This document shows, piece by piece, positions 13,401 to 28,400 of a stretch of 64,000 nt of DNA. Positions within the stretch are counted from its first letter, which is position 1. Each line of letters starts with the position of its first letter. Made by a program: the position numbers and the translations under genes. The notes below the pieces were generated by a model, which was given only the letters and a program-made list of their open reading frames with translations, was not told where the DNA came from and searched no databases. Source of the stretch: Cymodocea nodosa (Eukaryota > Streptophyta > Magnoliopsida > Alismatales > Cymodoceaceae); contig CM072336.1 of assembly GCA_036874045.1 (NCBI GenBank), forward strand, positions 12,829,001 through 12,893,000, given 5' to 3'.

Positions 13401-16400
13401 AAAGCTACTAATGACATCAGCATGAATGTTAATGATGAAAACTCTTAACAAGAAGCTAAACAATATCAGCTGTAAGAGGAAACATAGGTAACTCGTCTAC
13501 GACTCCAAAGGTCATCTAGGGTATTAAGGCTTTTAAAGAGGTTTCTACCATCTTTTAATTATCTACTATTAATAGATGGTGGAAAGTTGGAATCATATTC
13601 TAAGGTGGTAAAGAAAAATACTATAAATCAGTGAGAGTTAACAATGAAAGAAGAAATGAAATCATTGAAAAAAATAAAACCTAAAGATTGACTTTATTGC
13701 TAGAAGGAAAGAAAATCTCAAAAAACAAATGGATATTCAGACTAAAGAAAGAATCAAATGATAGGAAAAAATATAATTTCAAACTAATTGTTAAGCATTT
13801 TTAGCAAATCAAAGATATTAACTACACAGAGGTGTTATTTCCACTAGTCAAGATAACCACAATTATAGTATGGAAATTATCTTATCTGACAAAGTAATGA
13901 ACTACAAAGGTTTGCCATAAAAGCAACCCTAGACATCAAGGAGAAGACTCCAAATTTTAGACATAGCTAATGACAATTTGCATTTGAAATCCTTCATCTT
14001 CTTGTCTTTCCAAGTAACCTTGCAACCCTAAACTCAAATAAGGGATAACACTTAGAAGAAAAGCATAGAATGATGCAAACGATGAAGGAACGATGAGGCA
14101 GCAACATGGATCCTTGCCACCCTTATCCATGGACTAAAAAAAACACTGATGAACATGCAATGATGAGCTAACCCGAATATTAACATTGCATTTTATCTTC
14201 CTCCATTCTTGTTCCTCGAACCAACATGGCTTGTTGATAATCTTTTCTTTTAAAAGTTATGCCCTCATTTTCATGTCTACATAGTGATTTCTTTGCTTTC
14301 AAGCATACCCTAGCTTTCCTTCCTACTCTAGCATCTCCAACTTATTTCTTTCATCTTTTATGATGAAAGCTTCCCTCATTTAACTATTTTTGGGTTCACT
14401 CTTTACCCTACTTTCAGACCTCAAGTTTTCATCCATGAACCAGCTCTTCATCTTCTCAGGTTGCACATTTTTGATTCCTAGCTCAAACGTCATTCTTCCA
14501 TTGATTGAACTTTGTTATTTCATCATTTCTATTTCCATTCATTTATCACTGCTTTTGATCATTTTTCATCGAATTGATTTTCAGACCGAACACTATTCTT
14601 CTTCATTCAAACCTTACACTTTCTTCATTTACATATTTATATGCATTCATTAGTGCTATTATCATGGACATCAAATCTATTTCTGACTCAAATGCCATAC
14701 TTCTTGGCAGGGACTTTGCTTTTTTCTCTTATACTTAGGTTTTCCTATGTTTATCAATGCTCTTGCTAATTTTAGCGACTTGGATTTTCAACTTAAATGT
14801 TATTCTTTCTCATTCGAACTTTATCATTTTCTCATCTACACTTTAGCATGTTTCTACTGGTACTTAGATGATTTTCAATGTTTCAGTCAATTTGTCTTTT
14901 GGCTTGAATGTCATTCCCACTCACCCAAATTCCATCTTTTTCTCAATTGTATTTTCTTGGCATCATCAATTTACATATTCTTTGCTCTCTCATTGTGATT
15001 CCTTGTGGTTTTCATTTCTCCACCATTTCTCTACTTTTCACTTGGCACAATTTTACTAAACTTTACTCTTTTCACCTCTTTATCATTCAACATGGCTTTG
15101 ACCTCAACTCTATTCCATTCACATGAATCATTGCAAATGTTGTTTAGTTTTTCTTGCTCATTCACTTTTCTCCCCACTTGAAATCTTCATTTCGATTTTA
15201 TATTGTCATTCTGCTTTGTGTTTTCACTTAATTCCTTTTGCTTAACATATAATTTCATCATCAAGAACTTGAGGTTGAACATAAATCTACTATAACAATC
15301 AAACAATCAACTATCGTCGAACAATATTAGAGTATCTAGCACCTTCCACATTGTACTCAAAGTGCTTATTCACAAATCTCTACAGTAAACCATCTTATCC
15401 AACCCTCTCCCTCCTTCTATCTTCTCTTTTGACTGAAAGACCATGCATCTTTTACTTTTCCCTAGTTTTCTTGTTTTTCTCCAAAAGAGCAGGTAGCAAC
15501 TCCATTTTTTCCCTTTATCCCAACGAGTTCCAGTTACATTTGTGGTTGAGGACCATTTTTCAGTGCTATAGAGGCACTAAGGGTTATCACCTCAAGTGGC
15601 CACAACTTTCTAACTCTTTAAACTGTAATTAGTTTTGGTTTTGATTCTACACAACATGCACTATGTTTGTTCTCATAAATCTGTTTTTACTGCTACAATA
15701 CCTTTCTTTAATAGCAATTACATACTGCTACACTTAACATCACACGTTATTTCATGCATTATAGTACTCAATTCTACTAAACTAGGGGCATGTCAGCTAC
15801 CCTCCTAGTTTAGTATTATTTCAAGTTTCTTTTAGGTTCCTACTTTTTTATTCAAATGTTACTAAACTAAGGGTATGTTAGCTATCCTCTTAGTTTAACA
15901 TTGTTTCCAATTCAATCATTATACTATCGTTTTGAATTAACTCTACTAAACTAAGGACATGTTGGCTGTCCTTTTTGTCTAGCATCATTGTTTTCTTTTT
16001 CTTTCTATCAATAGATAGAGTCCAAGGGCAACAAAAGCCACGTAGCATTGAGAAAGCTCCTAACATCCAGCATTCCCTCACAAAACATTGTCATTCAGCA
16101 CAATCATAATAGATCAACTAGAGGTATGACCAGCACAATCATAATAGATCAACTAGAGGTATGACCATAACCTTCTATTCAAATTTTAAATTGTATCAAT
16201 TTACAGCAAATTTTCTCGTCAATTTTTAGATTACAAGCATAACAGGAGAACAGAACCTTCATTCCTTACTGGCAAAAGCCTTAGAAGAAGAGCTTCCTTG
16301 TTGTTGTTGCCTTTCTATTTCTTCCATTGCATCCAGGCGGCCATCCATTCAGACCAGCCACTCATTAAGCTAAGCGAGCAACATGGCAATACTAGCTAAC

Positions 16401-19400
16401 TTAGCATTGGAAGCTTTTGCCCTGTTGGAGGGAGCCTCAGCAACTCCAGCAAGAGCCTCAATATCTTCAACAGGTGCCTCTACCCTTCTTTTAGCCAGTG
16501 GTCTTGGTAAGGTGCCTTTAGTTGGCCCTCTACAAGATATCTTCCTCTCATACCTTGCCAAATCATGCTAAGTGATGTGGTAAACCCTAACCCTAGTCCT
16601 AGGCCCTTGATTTAAATTGATAACAAATCCCCTAACTAGCCTACTTAGGGCATCACTGTAGTGCAACTCGCTAAGGGGATACTTGTATGTTGTAATCATG
16701 TTTCTCAATTACTGTTTAAACATCTTGCTCCAATTCACTTAAATCTTCTTCATAATTACATATGTGGCTTGATAGGTTGCCATCTTTAATTCATCTCTAC
16801 ACCCACTTTTCTACAACAAGGTGTTACTCAAAATCAAGGCAATCATCCTAACCTGAGTAGTCAGCTAATTCATCTTCCCCACACTTCTTGGACAATGAGG
16901 GTTTAGAGCTACAACATTGTTGATTTCTACAGCTGTCCACCTTAATTCTTGTAGGAGAGCCAAGATGTTGATGCCATAATTCCTCAAGCCAAGGATTTTG
17001 TACAACAAACTATCATGCAGATGAACATAACGACACTGCATAAAACTAATTATGGAATCACCTTGAATAGCCATGTTTAAGTAAAATTCAGTAGATAAGT
17101 CTATAATCAACTCTGGGCTACCAACTTCAGTTGTAAACTTCAATAATTGGAATTCAGATAACTCCTTTATACCATCAAGGCGTTCATAATTCACAGGTCT
17201 ATTATATAGTTCCTTCATTTTTTGATATTTCCTTTGAAATTTTTTCCTAGCTGCTACATTTTTTAAGCTGGGGTTGCAATTAGAAGAGCTAGGTTCCCCA
17301 GTACCTTCCTTCTCATCCCTGGTCCTTGAAGTCTCAAGAACACCAGTAAATGTTTCACCTTCGAAGCCCATTTCCACCACAAGGACCTCAACAGCTGCAT
17401 CTTCCCCAGAACACCTCCACTCTTCTCCATCAACTAAAGGGACAGGGAAATCCTCCCTGTCAGAAGCAGCACTTTCAAGAGGCCCTAACTCTATTTCAAC
17501 AAAGGGGGTGATGGCCAGGGTAGTATTCATAAGTCTTACAAAAATAGTCACTCTCTCACTGCTCTAATTAAGGTCAAGTAGTCCACTGCCTATGAAGTTC
17601 CCTAAGCTATCGAGTACTACTTGTTTTGACTTCCTTCAACTCCAACCACCACCAATACTCCTACCTCCAGTGTATGTCACTACAGGCTCTGTTATGCCCT
17701 GTCCGTCCTTCCCTAAAAGATCCCCAACAGTGCAACCCCACGTTTGGAACATTCTCTGCATCATTTCCTTTGCTGTAGCCATGCCCTCAATCTTCTTTTC
17801 CTGTGAGTCTTTTCCACCTCCTCCCAGACAGGTTCCTCCCTCCCTTCCTCTACAATTCTTCTCTCTAGATCTTGTGGTAGTTCCCTTAGGATCGAACCAT
17901 CCCTAATAGTCATAGCCCTTTTCCTCATCCACTAACTTTTTCTCACAATTAATATCTTCCTACATCAGGATGACTTTCCCTTTGTTATCTTTCACAAGTT
18001 TACAGGTGTTTTCATTCTTCTCCTTTTCTTCAACTGCCTTTGCATTCACTTTACTTATCTTTTTCTCCTTTTCTTTTGCAAGTTCCTTCTCTAACTTTCT
18101 CTACTGCCATACAAGGTTGGTAGCTCTATCCATCTACCTTATGTGCCAGGTGATTGCATTCCTCTTGGCTTCCTCTTTACCATAACCTTGGGCATTTGGC
18201 TTACTCTTTACCATAACTTTGTGCCCAAGTGCTTGATAACACGCCCTACATAGGTCATTTATCACCTTTACATCAATCAGCAACTCGTCAGGTGGTCATT
18301 CGCCAAATAAACCTCCTCAGACACATCAGGACCTACAACTTTGGAGGAGTTGATGCCAAAGCCCTGACATTCGTTACCTACAGCTTGCCTACCTTGCTCC
18401 ACTCCTTTGCCTAACCATCCCATGCTTTGGTCATCTTTGTTCTTCTCTGATGTTGCATTTTCTTGGCTGTCATCTCAATAGCAGTTCTCCCCACCTGCAC
18501 CCCCTTTTTTTGCAAAGCAGTTGTTAAATCCGTCAAGTAGAGGCGAGCCTATGCAATCAATAGGGTTTTGCACCCCTGAAAGCTTTTGTTGGTCTTTTAA
18601 GTCACTCTATCTCACCTTTGGTGTAATTGGGTCAAGATGAGCTTCACCCACTCAACCACTTTCTTAACTAGGTTTGTGAGACCAATGGTCAACTCATCGA
18701 AACTTGAGCCCCCACAATGGATCTATGATCAAACTCCCTTTTCATAACCTTTCCTGTAATGAATCCTTCACAGTTACACCCCTTCTTCTTCAACCTAATG
18801 GATCCTTTGAATGCCTCCCTTGATGAATCCTTTAGGAGAACTTAAGTTTTAGCATCTCTCCTTGTCTAGTGAATCTTCAGTTGTCCTTTGGAAAAATTTA
18901 AATTTTAGCACCTCTCCTCTCTTAGTGAATCTTGTAAGAGTTATCCATCTCCTCATGAATCCTTTAGGAGAATTTAAATCAGCACCTTTCCTCTCCTTGT
19001 GAATCATCTAGAAATTATCCTTTCCTAATGAATCCTTCAAGAGAATTTAAATTTCAACACATCTTGTTTAGAATGAAAAAATGCATAATATTAATGATTA
19101 ATTAATAGTTAATTGTATTATATTTAACTTATCATATGAAAATTAAGTTATTATGTGATAATTATACGATTACATGCCTTAATTATAGAATGTGCATAAT
19201 TTCATGGAATTAACATTAATTAAATATCATTTCTAAATGGTTTAAACCTAGTTTAAGTATGTTTTTATAAAAGTATACAAACCCTCGTAAACTTACAAAG
19301 TTAAGTTTACAGGTCCTCGTAAAGTTAGGAGTTATTTCGCAGGTCAACTTTTGAATGATTAATAATTATTTCTTTTGCATATTAAATGTTAAATATTATA

Positions 19401-22400
19401 AAAGTATTTGCTCTATTAAATTGTAAAATTGAACAAGTTTATTGAATTAAATTTAACTCAACAATGTAAGTTCGTTAAGTTACAGTTAAGTCAACGAAGT
19501 AAGTCCATTGAGTTACACTAACTCTACGGATCAGTTATTTTCTAATATTCAACTATGAACAGTTGCAAAAATAAGAAATTTGAAAGAAAATCACGATTAC
19601 ACGTATCATCCCAGATTTAAATCATGGAATGAGAAAGAAATCATCATTGATACGAATGAAGGAGATACAACCAATCATTTAGGCAGAAGTAGTTACTACT
19701 AAAAGAAATATAAAAAGAAAAAAAAAAAATGAAGAATAGAGGTGAAGAACCACACTAACTGCAGCAAGCATTGGTAATTCCTCGAAACTCCACAATACCA
19801 TCACCAACCATCGAAGGTCTATGAATATACTTTCTGGATGTTAGATTAATTCCAAGTCAAACACAATGACTGACAACCACTACGAGAAGTGATCACGTCG
19901 CAGGAAGGGAAATCATTTTCACCAAGCACCGAATCATCTCTTAGAAGATAATAAAACTTCTAACTTTAGTTTCGAGTTAATGTCAATATACTAAATAAGA
20001 GATCAACTTACAAGTCATAGTTTGCGATTCTATAAGGAGAGGGACGTGTAACTATAAGTGATTAAATTTTCAATGGTGTAATTACGTCGCATGTAGTGAC
20101 GAAAGATTTTAATGTCAATAGAGAATTTTTACATTTCACCTTTCGTTCATCTTCAAGAACATATCATAATAAAAACAAATCAAAAACTCATTATATGCTT
20201 TTATATTTATCAAATTAATGTTGTATCATTTGTTTAGCATTATCAATATTGTTGAATGTTTTATGTTTATTTCATTCCAAAAGACAAAAAATAGTTTTAC
20301 TGATTATTGAAACTCATTCGTATACAATTCTAAAATCTTGATTAATATGGTTACTATTTGAAATATCTGAATGTTAGTAGTTATTAATGATACATACTAT
20401 ATAAACTAACATTAAAAACTTAATGGATGTTTACATTTTGTATAACCGCCCAATAAATGACTGAATTCCTCTATGAATAGCAAATTTAATTGAAAATTAC
20501 TAATGAGACTCATGAAGTTAACTTAAGTCCATAAAAATAGTCCATTGAGTTAACTATAACTTAATGAACTAAGTCCATTGAGTTAGCAGTAAGTCAACAA
20601 AGGACGTAATTAAACACATAAACCTGTGACTATAAAAATCAAAATAGTACTTACACATTTATATAATAGATATTGTGTACTTATAGTTAAAAACAAATTA
20701 GATTTAATATCTAATTTATGAAAATTATTTATTTACTTCTAAAAGAAATTATAAACATATAATTAAAGCAAATGAAATTCACCCAAACACATCCCTCCCC
20801 AAGTGAATCCTTTATGAGTTATCCTTCTAATGAATCTTTCAAAAGAATTTAAATTTCAACACCTCTCCTCTCTTAGTGAATCCTCTAGGAGTTATCCTTC
20901 TCATGATGAATCCTTTAAGAGAATTTAAATTTCAACATCTCTCCTCCCCTAATGAGTCCTCTAAGAGTTATCCTTCTCTTGATAAATCCTTTAGGAGGAT
21001 TTACATTTTAGCACATTCTCCTCTTTAATAAATCTCATAAAGAGTTTCATTATTGCTTCTTTCTCTTCTTAATGAATCTTTGAAGAGTTTTCTGATGTTG
21101 ACTTTGCAGGGACCAAAGGAGACAAAAAATCTACCTCTGGATATCTTACCTATGTAGGAGGAAATTTGGTCACGTGATGCAACAAAAAACAAAATGTGGT
21201 GTCCTATTCAAGTGTTGAAGCTAAATACAAATCTATGCGACTCACTAGTTGTGAGTTAGTGTGGCTCCGATCTCTACTAAAAGAACTTGGGATGACTATG
21301 AAAGAACCTATTACCATGCACTATAACAACCAAGCTATGATTTACATTGCACAACATGAAACATTTCATGAATGAACCAAACACATAGAGATTAATTGTC
21401 ACTATATCAGAGATTTGGTAACAAAAGGGTTTATCCACACTCCTCATATTTCATCTTCTGAAGAACGAGCAAATATTCTCACCAAGGCGTTATCTTGTAG
21501 GCCTTTTGATTACCTTTGTAACAAGCTGAGAATGCTAGATATATATTTTTTAACTTGAGAGAGAGTGTTATGTTATAACCTATATAATTAGGTATATGAA
21601 TCCTTATATGGATCATTCTCCCTATATATATATATGTAACATACCCTTGTATCAAAAAATACAGAATTAGAAATCAATATTCCCACACCAAAAGAAGCAC
21701 ACAATAAAAAATGATGTACAATATGTTACAAAAAATGTACATTTTACACTCCCCTTGTATGTATACCAAAATTTTCTTTTATGATGTCTATTTTTCTGAA
21801 GTATCTTATTTCTCCTTTTGTATATTTGTTGTATTGTATTCTTTTTCTCTCTTTTTTTTGTCATTATACAAAAAGCGTTTCTCAATATGTTGTCGCCTAT
21901 CAAGGATAATAAATCATGTCAATTACTACAATTTGATGTCAATTGCTAAAAATAATAAGTGCTATTTCATGCATACTCTCCCTCTAAAATTCATAATCCT
22001 TGCTTGTTTGTTGCATCATCTCCAAATCTATAAATAGTCTGATACCAATTGTTAATATCACTTATTAATAAATCATAAGTGTTATTACATGCTCTCCTTC
22101 CATTTGTACGATGGAGGTTTTCTGATTTTAACTAACTCGTGATTTTTAACATAAGTCCTTTATAAAAATCATAGAGTTACGATAATTCTATGAGTTTTTC
22201 CTTCTCTACATCTTCTCTTTTTCTATTGAGTTCTTATCTATCACGTAATCATTTAAGTTAGCTATATGTGTGACCATAATGAAAGTCATAGAGTTATCAT
22301 ACCTCTATGAGTTTTTTTTCCTTTTTTAATGTAAACTTGTATGGCTATCTCATAACTTGCCAAGTTTTTTTTCTTTTCTTGGCGTTACAACTATTCCTAA

Positions 22401-25400
22401 AGATGGATAAATATTTCAAGTACATGAAGAAACTCATATAGTTATCCTATAACTTGTTGAATTTTCTTCTTTACTTGTCGAGTTTCCTTTTTACTTGCCA
22501 AGCTCCTTCTTTTAGGCTCTACTACAATTATTCTTTAATAAAGATAGAAATTCCATAAGTTGCCAAATAATCTGCTAATATTCAGTCACTTAATCATGTA
22601 ACTTTCTATCTTGGCCTATATATCTTTCAACTAGCTACTATATGATATACTTCTATGTGGCAGCATATATTGTCTTTACAGTTTTTCATCTACACCTATG
22701 AAAGACATAATTTTCTTACATAGATTTTTACATTATCAAAATATAGAGGTCATCTCACAAGTTATGATCCTATAAAGATACCCATTACATTTTTGACATT
22801 CAACAATAGCCCTTCAACCATAGCATTCTCATAATTAGGTAGAAAAAACAACACAATTGGGCTTAAACCTAGGTATAGAGGATTTTGAGAAGCATCAACT
22901 AACATTCTTTATCCTCAATCTCATGATCAATGGTGAGGGAGTGTAGAGCTTCCTTATTAGAGATCAATGACCATGGTCCATTGGGTTTGGAGGTTTTGAA
23001 TGGTTCTTTATAGATGCACACAAGAATAAACCTCTATGTTGTTCATTCCCACTTGTTCAAGCATCTACTTACTAATGAATGTCTAAAAGCCACAACCCTC
23101 CCTCAACTTCATTGGAGTCTGTGGAATGTGGTTTGAAGAAAATTTTCTCTCATTTATTTTTCTAACATAGGATACATATATATATATACATACATATATG
23201 GATAAGGATCTATATAAGAAACCATATACCTAATTACACAGAATATATCATAACACTCCCCCTCAAGTTGGAGAATATATATCTATCATTTCTAGCTTGT
23301 AACAAAGGTAATCAAAAGACCTATGACATAACGCCTTGGAGAGAATATCAGCTCACTCTTCAACGAATGGAATATAAGGAGTGAATAATCTCTTTTGTAA
23401 CCAAATCATGGATATAATGACAATCAATCTCTATATGTTTGATTCGTTCATAAAAGGTCTCATGTTGTGTAATATAAATCGTCATTTAGTTGTTATAATG
23501 CATAGTAATAAATTCTTCCACAGGCATCTCAAGTTCCCTAAGAAGGGATCGAAGCCATACCAACTCATACCCAATGAGTCGCATAGATCTGTATTTAGTT
23601 TCAACGCTTAAACAGAACATCATACTTTGTTTCTTGCTCCGTCATGTGACCAGGTTTCCTCCTATATATGTAAGGTATCCAAATATAGATTTCCTGTCTC
23701 CTTTGTCCTCTGCAAAATCAACATTAGAGAACGCTTCAATCTTCATATGTCCATTGGCTTGATATAATAACCTCTTTCTTGGAGTCCCCTTGATATAAGC
23801 TAATACTCTTTGAACCCCTATCCAATGTACTAGTCGAGACTCGTGCATAAATTGACTTAGCAGTCCCACAGTATAAGAAATATCTAGCTTAGTGATAGTG
23901 AGATAAATCAACTTCCCAATTGACTTTCTGTAGCTACTCAGATCTACTAATTCCTTAGAAGACTAGTCCCAAAAAGGTGGGTTCTGTTCAATAGGTGTAG
24001 CTTCTGGTTTGCATCCCAAATTTCTTGTCTCCATAAGCAAATCAAAGGCATATTTTTGTTGGGATAGCATCATTTTTCTCTTAGAGTAGGCAAACTCAAT
24101 CCCAAGAAAATATCCTGGTTTTCCAATATCCTTTGTCTCGAAGACCTTGGCAAAATATTTTTTGGTTCAAGTAATCCCCTCACTATCACTATCTATAAGT
24201 AGAATATCATCAACATATATAGCTAGAACAGTATAGTCTCGATCGAAGCTATGAATGAATATAAAGTGATCAACAGCACATCTCCTGAATCCACCAACAA
24301 TCAGTACTCCACTCAATCTATCAAACCACACCCAAGGGCTTTGTTTCAATCCATAGATAGCTTTTCTCAATCTACGCACCAGTTGTTCCCTTTGGTTGAC
24401 ATACCCAAGGGGTTGTACCATGTAGACCTCTTTTACCAGATCATCATAGAGAAAGACATTCTTTATATCCAGTTGGTGAAGTTTCCACTATTGGTTGACA
24501 GCTATAGATAGAAGAACTTTGATAGAGTTAAGATAGGTGACAAGTGAAAAGGTTTCAACATAGTCAACTCCATATTCTTGAGTAAATCTCTATGCTACCA
24601 AATGTGCCTTGTGTCTCTTCACGAAGTCATCTGGTTTGTATTTCATTGTGAAGACCCACTTGTAAGAGGCAAAGTTCGCATCAGCTAGGCAAGGAACCAA
24701 CTCCCATGTGCCACATGACCATAGTGCTTCTATCTCTTGATCCATAGCATGCTTCCATGTAGAGCTTTCTGGTATGTTCTTGATACATTCTTAGACATAA
24801 TAGCTAAAGCAAAAGTACAACAAGATGGATTGAGGTGATCATAGGAGACAAAGCAATTGGATGTTATGTGCAAATGCGAGTACCTTTTCGAAAAGCAATA
24901 GAAAGATCATCAGGGACTGTAGGAAGCTATTGAAGGTGGTTAGTAGAAGAATCTACATCCGAGGGGATCCTTAAAGGAGCCAAGAGAATAGCTTGGGAAC
25001 GTTGTCTTCTATTATACACCTGAAGTGGTCTTTCTTCACCCATGTTGTCATCCCTAACAATATCAACGTGTTTTACACCACTCTCCCTTGGGGAATCCTC
25101 AACCAAAACTCTCTCATCTTGGCTAGTAGAAGTCAAATTAGGTAAAGAAGACTCAACCCGACTAATGTCTCCAGAGAAGTAAGACTGATTTTCAGAAAAG
25201 GTAACATCAGTAGATATGTAATAGCATTTTATGAGAGGATAATAACACATATACCCTTTTTGGATCCGAAAGTACCCTACAAACACACTTGAAAGCATAA
25301 ACATCAAGTTTATCCCTACCAGGGTTAAGATTATGAACATATGCAGTGCACCTAAACACTCTAGAAGTAAAATCAAACAACTCTCTAGTAGGATAAAGGC

Positions 25401-28400
25401 GATGAATGAGAATTTAGCCCCCTAATGGAGACGATGGCATTCTGTTGATAAGATATGCAGTAGTAAGTACAACATTAAACCAAATATACTTTAAGACTTT
25501 CATGTAAAGAAGAAGAGTCCTAATAATATCCAATAAATGACAATGCTTTCTCTCAACAACCCTATTCTATTGAGAGGTGTGAGGGTACATCGTTTGGTGA
25601 ATAATTTCCTAAGATAAACAAAAGCTCTAAAATATAGTACTAACAAATTCTAGTACATCATCAATGTAAAAACACTTAAGAGTAACGGAAAATTGGATTT
25701 TGATCTCATTAACAAAATTTTCAACAGAAGTTACAATGTTCTGCCTATCTTTTAACAAATACACCCAGCACACTCGAGAAATCATCCATAAAAACAAGAT
25801 AATAACGAAAACTATGTGGTGAGGTAACACAACTAGAGCCCCACACATCATAATAAACTAAATCAAACATAGTACTACTTTTAGGAAGAAATACATGCAG
25901 ATAGGTAGACCGACAATGTTTCCCTAATTGACAAGATTCATACTTAAAATCCGGTATGGTAACCCAAGGTAATGCCTACCGAAGCTTGTGAGCCACAAGA
26001 TGCCCTAACCAATGATGCCAAAGAAGAGAAAACACAATCGTGGATGACAACAAAGTTGCAAGACCACGAGGAGTATCACGGACGAGAACATACTCCCCAG
26101 AGCTTCTTTTATAGCTCAAACTAATTCTCTTCTTCGTCTACAGATCTTGAAAGGTATAATGGAAAGGAAAAAAAGTCACAAAATAGGATAATTGAGTTGT
26201 AATGGAGCTAATAGATAAAAGGTTAACAGAAAGTTCAGGAACATATAAGGTGTGTTCAAGTCGAATATCAAGGGTAACATCAATTGTGCCACGTCCTGAT
26301 ATTTGACATGAACGTCCATCGGCAATGGTAACATTATGTAGGTTTGTAATTTTCTGCAAGCATGAGAAAAGTATAGGACATCCTGTCATATGCTAAGATG
26401 CATCTGAGTCAACAATCTAGGGTTAAACCTTACTAGTAGACATGGTCATGCCAAAAGTGAAAGCCAAGGACGCAACTGCTAGGGGGCTAAAAGCCTATGA
26501 CCGCTTTAGGTTCTCATATTCTTGCTGAGTGATGGTTACTGTCACTACCTCAGAAGTAACACTCAGTGTATCCTTTACTTCTGTCACTGCCTAAGCCCAA
26601 CTAGGCTTCCAAAACTTCTATTCAACATACTAAACTCAGTGTATACTCTTGGGTTTTTTTATTTCCCTCATTTAACACTCTTGACAAAATATCTAAAAAG
26701 AATGCACCCACATCAACATTCCAAGTTATATAACTTCGTCCTCCATTATCTCTTCCTCTATCAAGAGTAGTCATTTTCTACATGAGAACAAATATTAACA
26801 AAATATAGCAAAAAATAGTGACTTAAATAGTGATCCATTTCCATTTAAAAAAGAGATAAAAATAAAAGCACTTATAGTATGCCAAAAATACAAGCACTTA
26901 TAGTATCAACACAACACTTTGCAGATAAAGAATATTGAAAAATTTTATAAAGGGTTCTCTAGATTGGAGGTCTATGTCGACAATGTGGAGAACTAATGAA
27001 CAAACATTATCTTTCTAATCTTAAAAGGATATATCAAGTACATAACATTTACATTTATCTATAATAAGAGTTACGTAACTAACACACCCATACACTAAAG
27101 CATGCAATCATTTATACACAACTAATCACTTACATTCAATACCAACCACTCATGAAGAGATGTGACTACTTACACATGCAACTAAGTCACATTATCTATG
27201 TGAACACCTTAAAATGAAAAGCACATTATTGACGTTGGAAGGAGATGTGAAGGAACCAATATAGAAAATAGAAGCATAAAACAGAAGAGAAAAATAAAAT
27301 AGAAAAGCATAAAAAAAATCGTTAAAACTATCAAATAAGGTGATTAAAATAAGGGTATTCTGATTTCTATACAACTGATGTTAGAATCTCTGTTTGGCAA
27401 CACAAGGAAAGGTGAGAAAATTTGAGGAAAAATTCTTTGACATCTACTTATAAATGATATACATTATTGGCATGGTTATCCTCTAAGTTGATCAAGCTTT
27501 CTCTTTTTTAATGGGGAAAGCAAAGCCTCCATAATAGAAACCTAGTGGTTAATTTTGTTGAAATAATTATAATCATCTCAAGGTGTTCCACTATTATCTC
27601 AGCAAATGAGTTTGAAATGGGTGTATTTCAACATCCAATTTCCACGATAGCAAGTTAGTAGTTATTTCAAGAAAAAATAGGGGGACAATTAATAAACTCA
27701 AGTTTCCAGCAAAAAAAGGATAATTTCATGATATTTAAATTAACCCAATATTTTCTCATGCAAGTTATTATTTATTCATAGTGATTGTCATTACATGGCA
27801 TGTGACATAAAGCATGCAGTTAATAGAATGAGCGTAGAAATTCACATGCAAACTAAAATCACAAATACTATTGCAAATTAATCATGCTGTCCACATGCAT
27901 GCTTGTGGCTGCAAATTAATTCACGATGGAGAAGAATTGAAAAGAGAAAGGTAGAGGATAATCAATACTGTGCAAACCCAACGTAGTCAGGCGAAAGAAG
28001 TTGATAGGTGGAGGGGCCATGAAGCGAGATCAAAGGCTTCGGACGATGGGACAATGGTGACCTTTGAGCAACAACAGCGACCTTCGAGCAACAGCAACAT
28101 CTTCGGGTGACAACGACGACCTTCGAGCGATAGCAGCAACTTCAGGCGACACGTCGATAGCAATAGATGTTCTTCGGCTTCATGGGTCGAGGTGTGGGTG
28201 TCAGGCTTGGAATAGAGAGCTGGGGGATAGTGGCGACCTTCAGGCGACAGTAGCAACCTTCAAGCAACAACAGTGCCTTCAAGCAACAGCAACAACTTCG
28301 AGCGACGTGATGGCAGCAACTGATGTTCTTCGGCTTCACAAGTTGAGGTGAGGGTGTCAGGCTTGGAACAAAGAGTTGGGGGATAGCGACGACCTTTGGG

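Noticed and set aside
9750-13885. Copia copies A and B as two halves of one rearranged element
   Set aside because: Both contain the start of RT (9760-9910 and 13730-13870), so they must come from different insertions of one family.
14390-15632. Run of Phe/Ser/Leu-rich open frames
   Set aside because: Produced by a pyrimidine-rich strand; frames overlap in all phases and lack any conserved motif.
22037-22047. tRNA gene fragment
   Set aside because: TCTGATACCA matches only the 3' end of tRNA-Met and has an LTR-like sequence beside it; read as a primer site instead.
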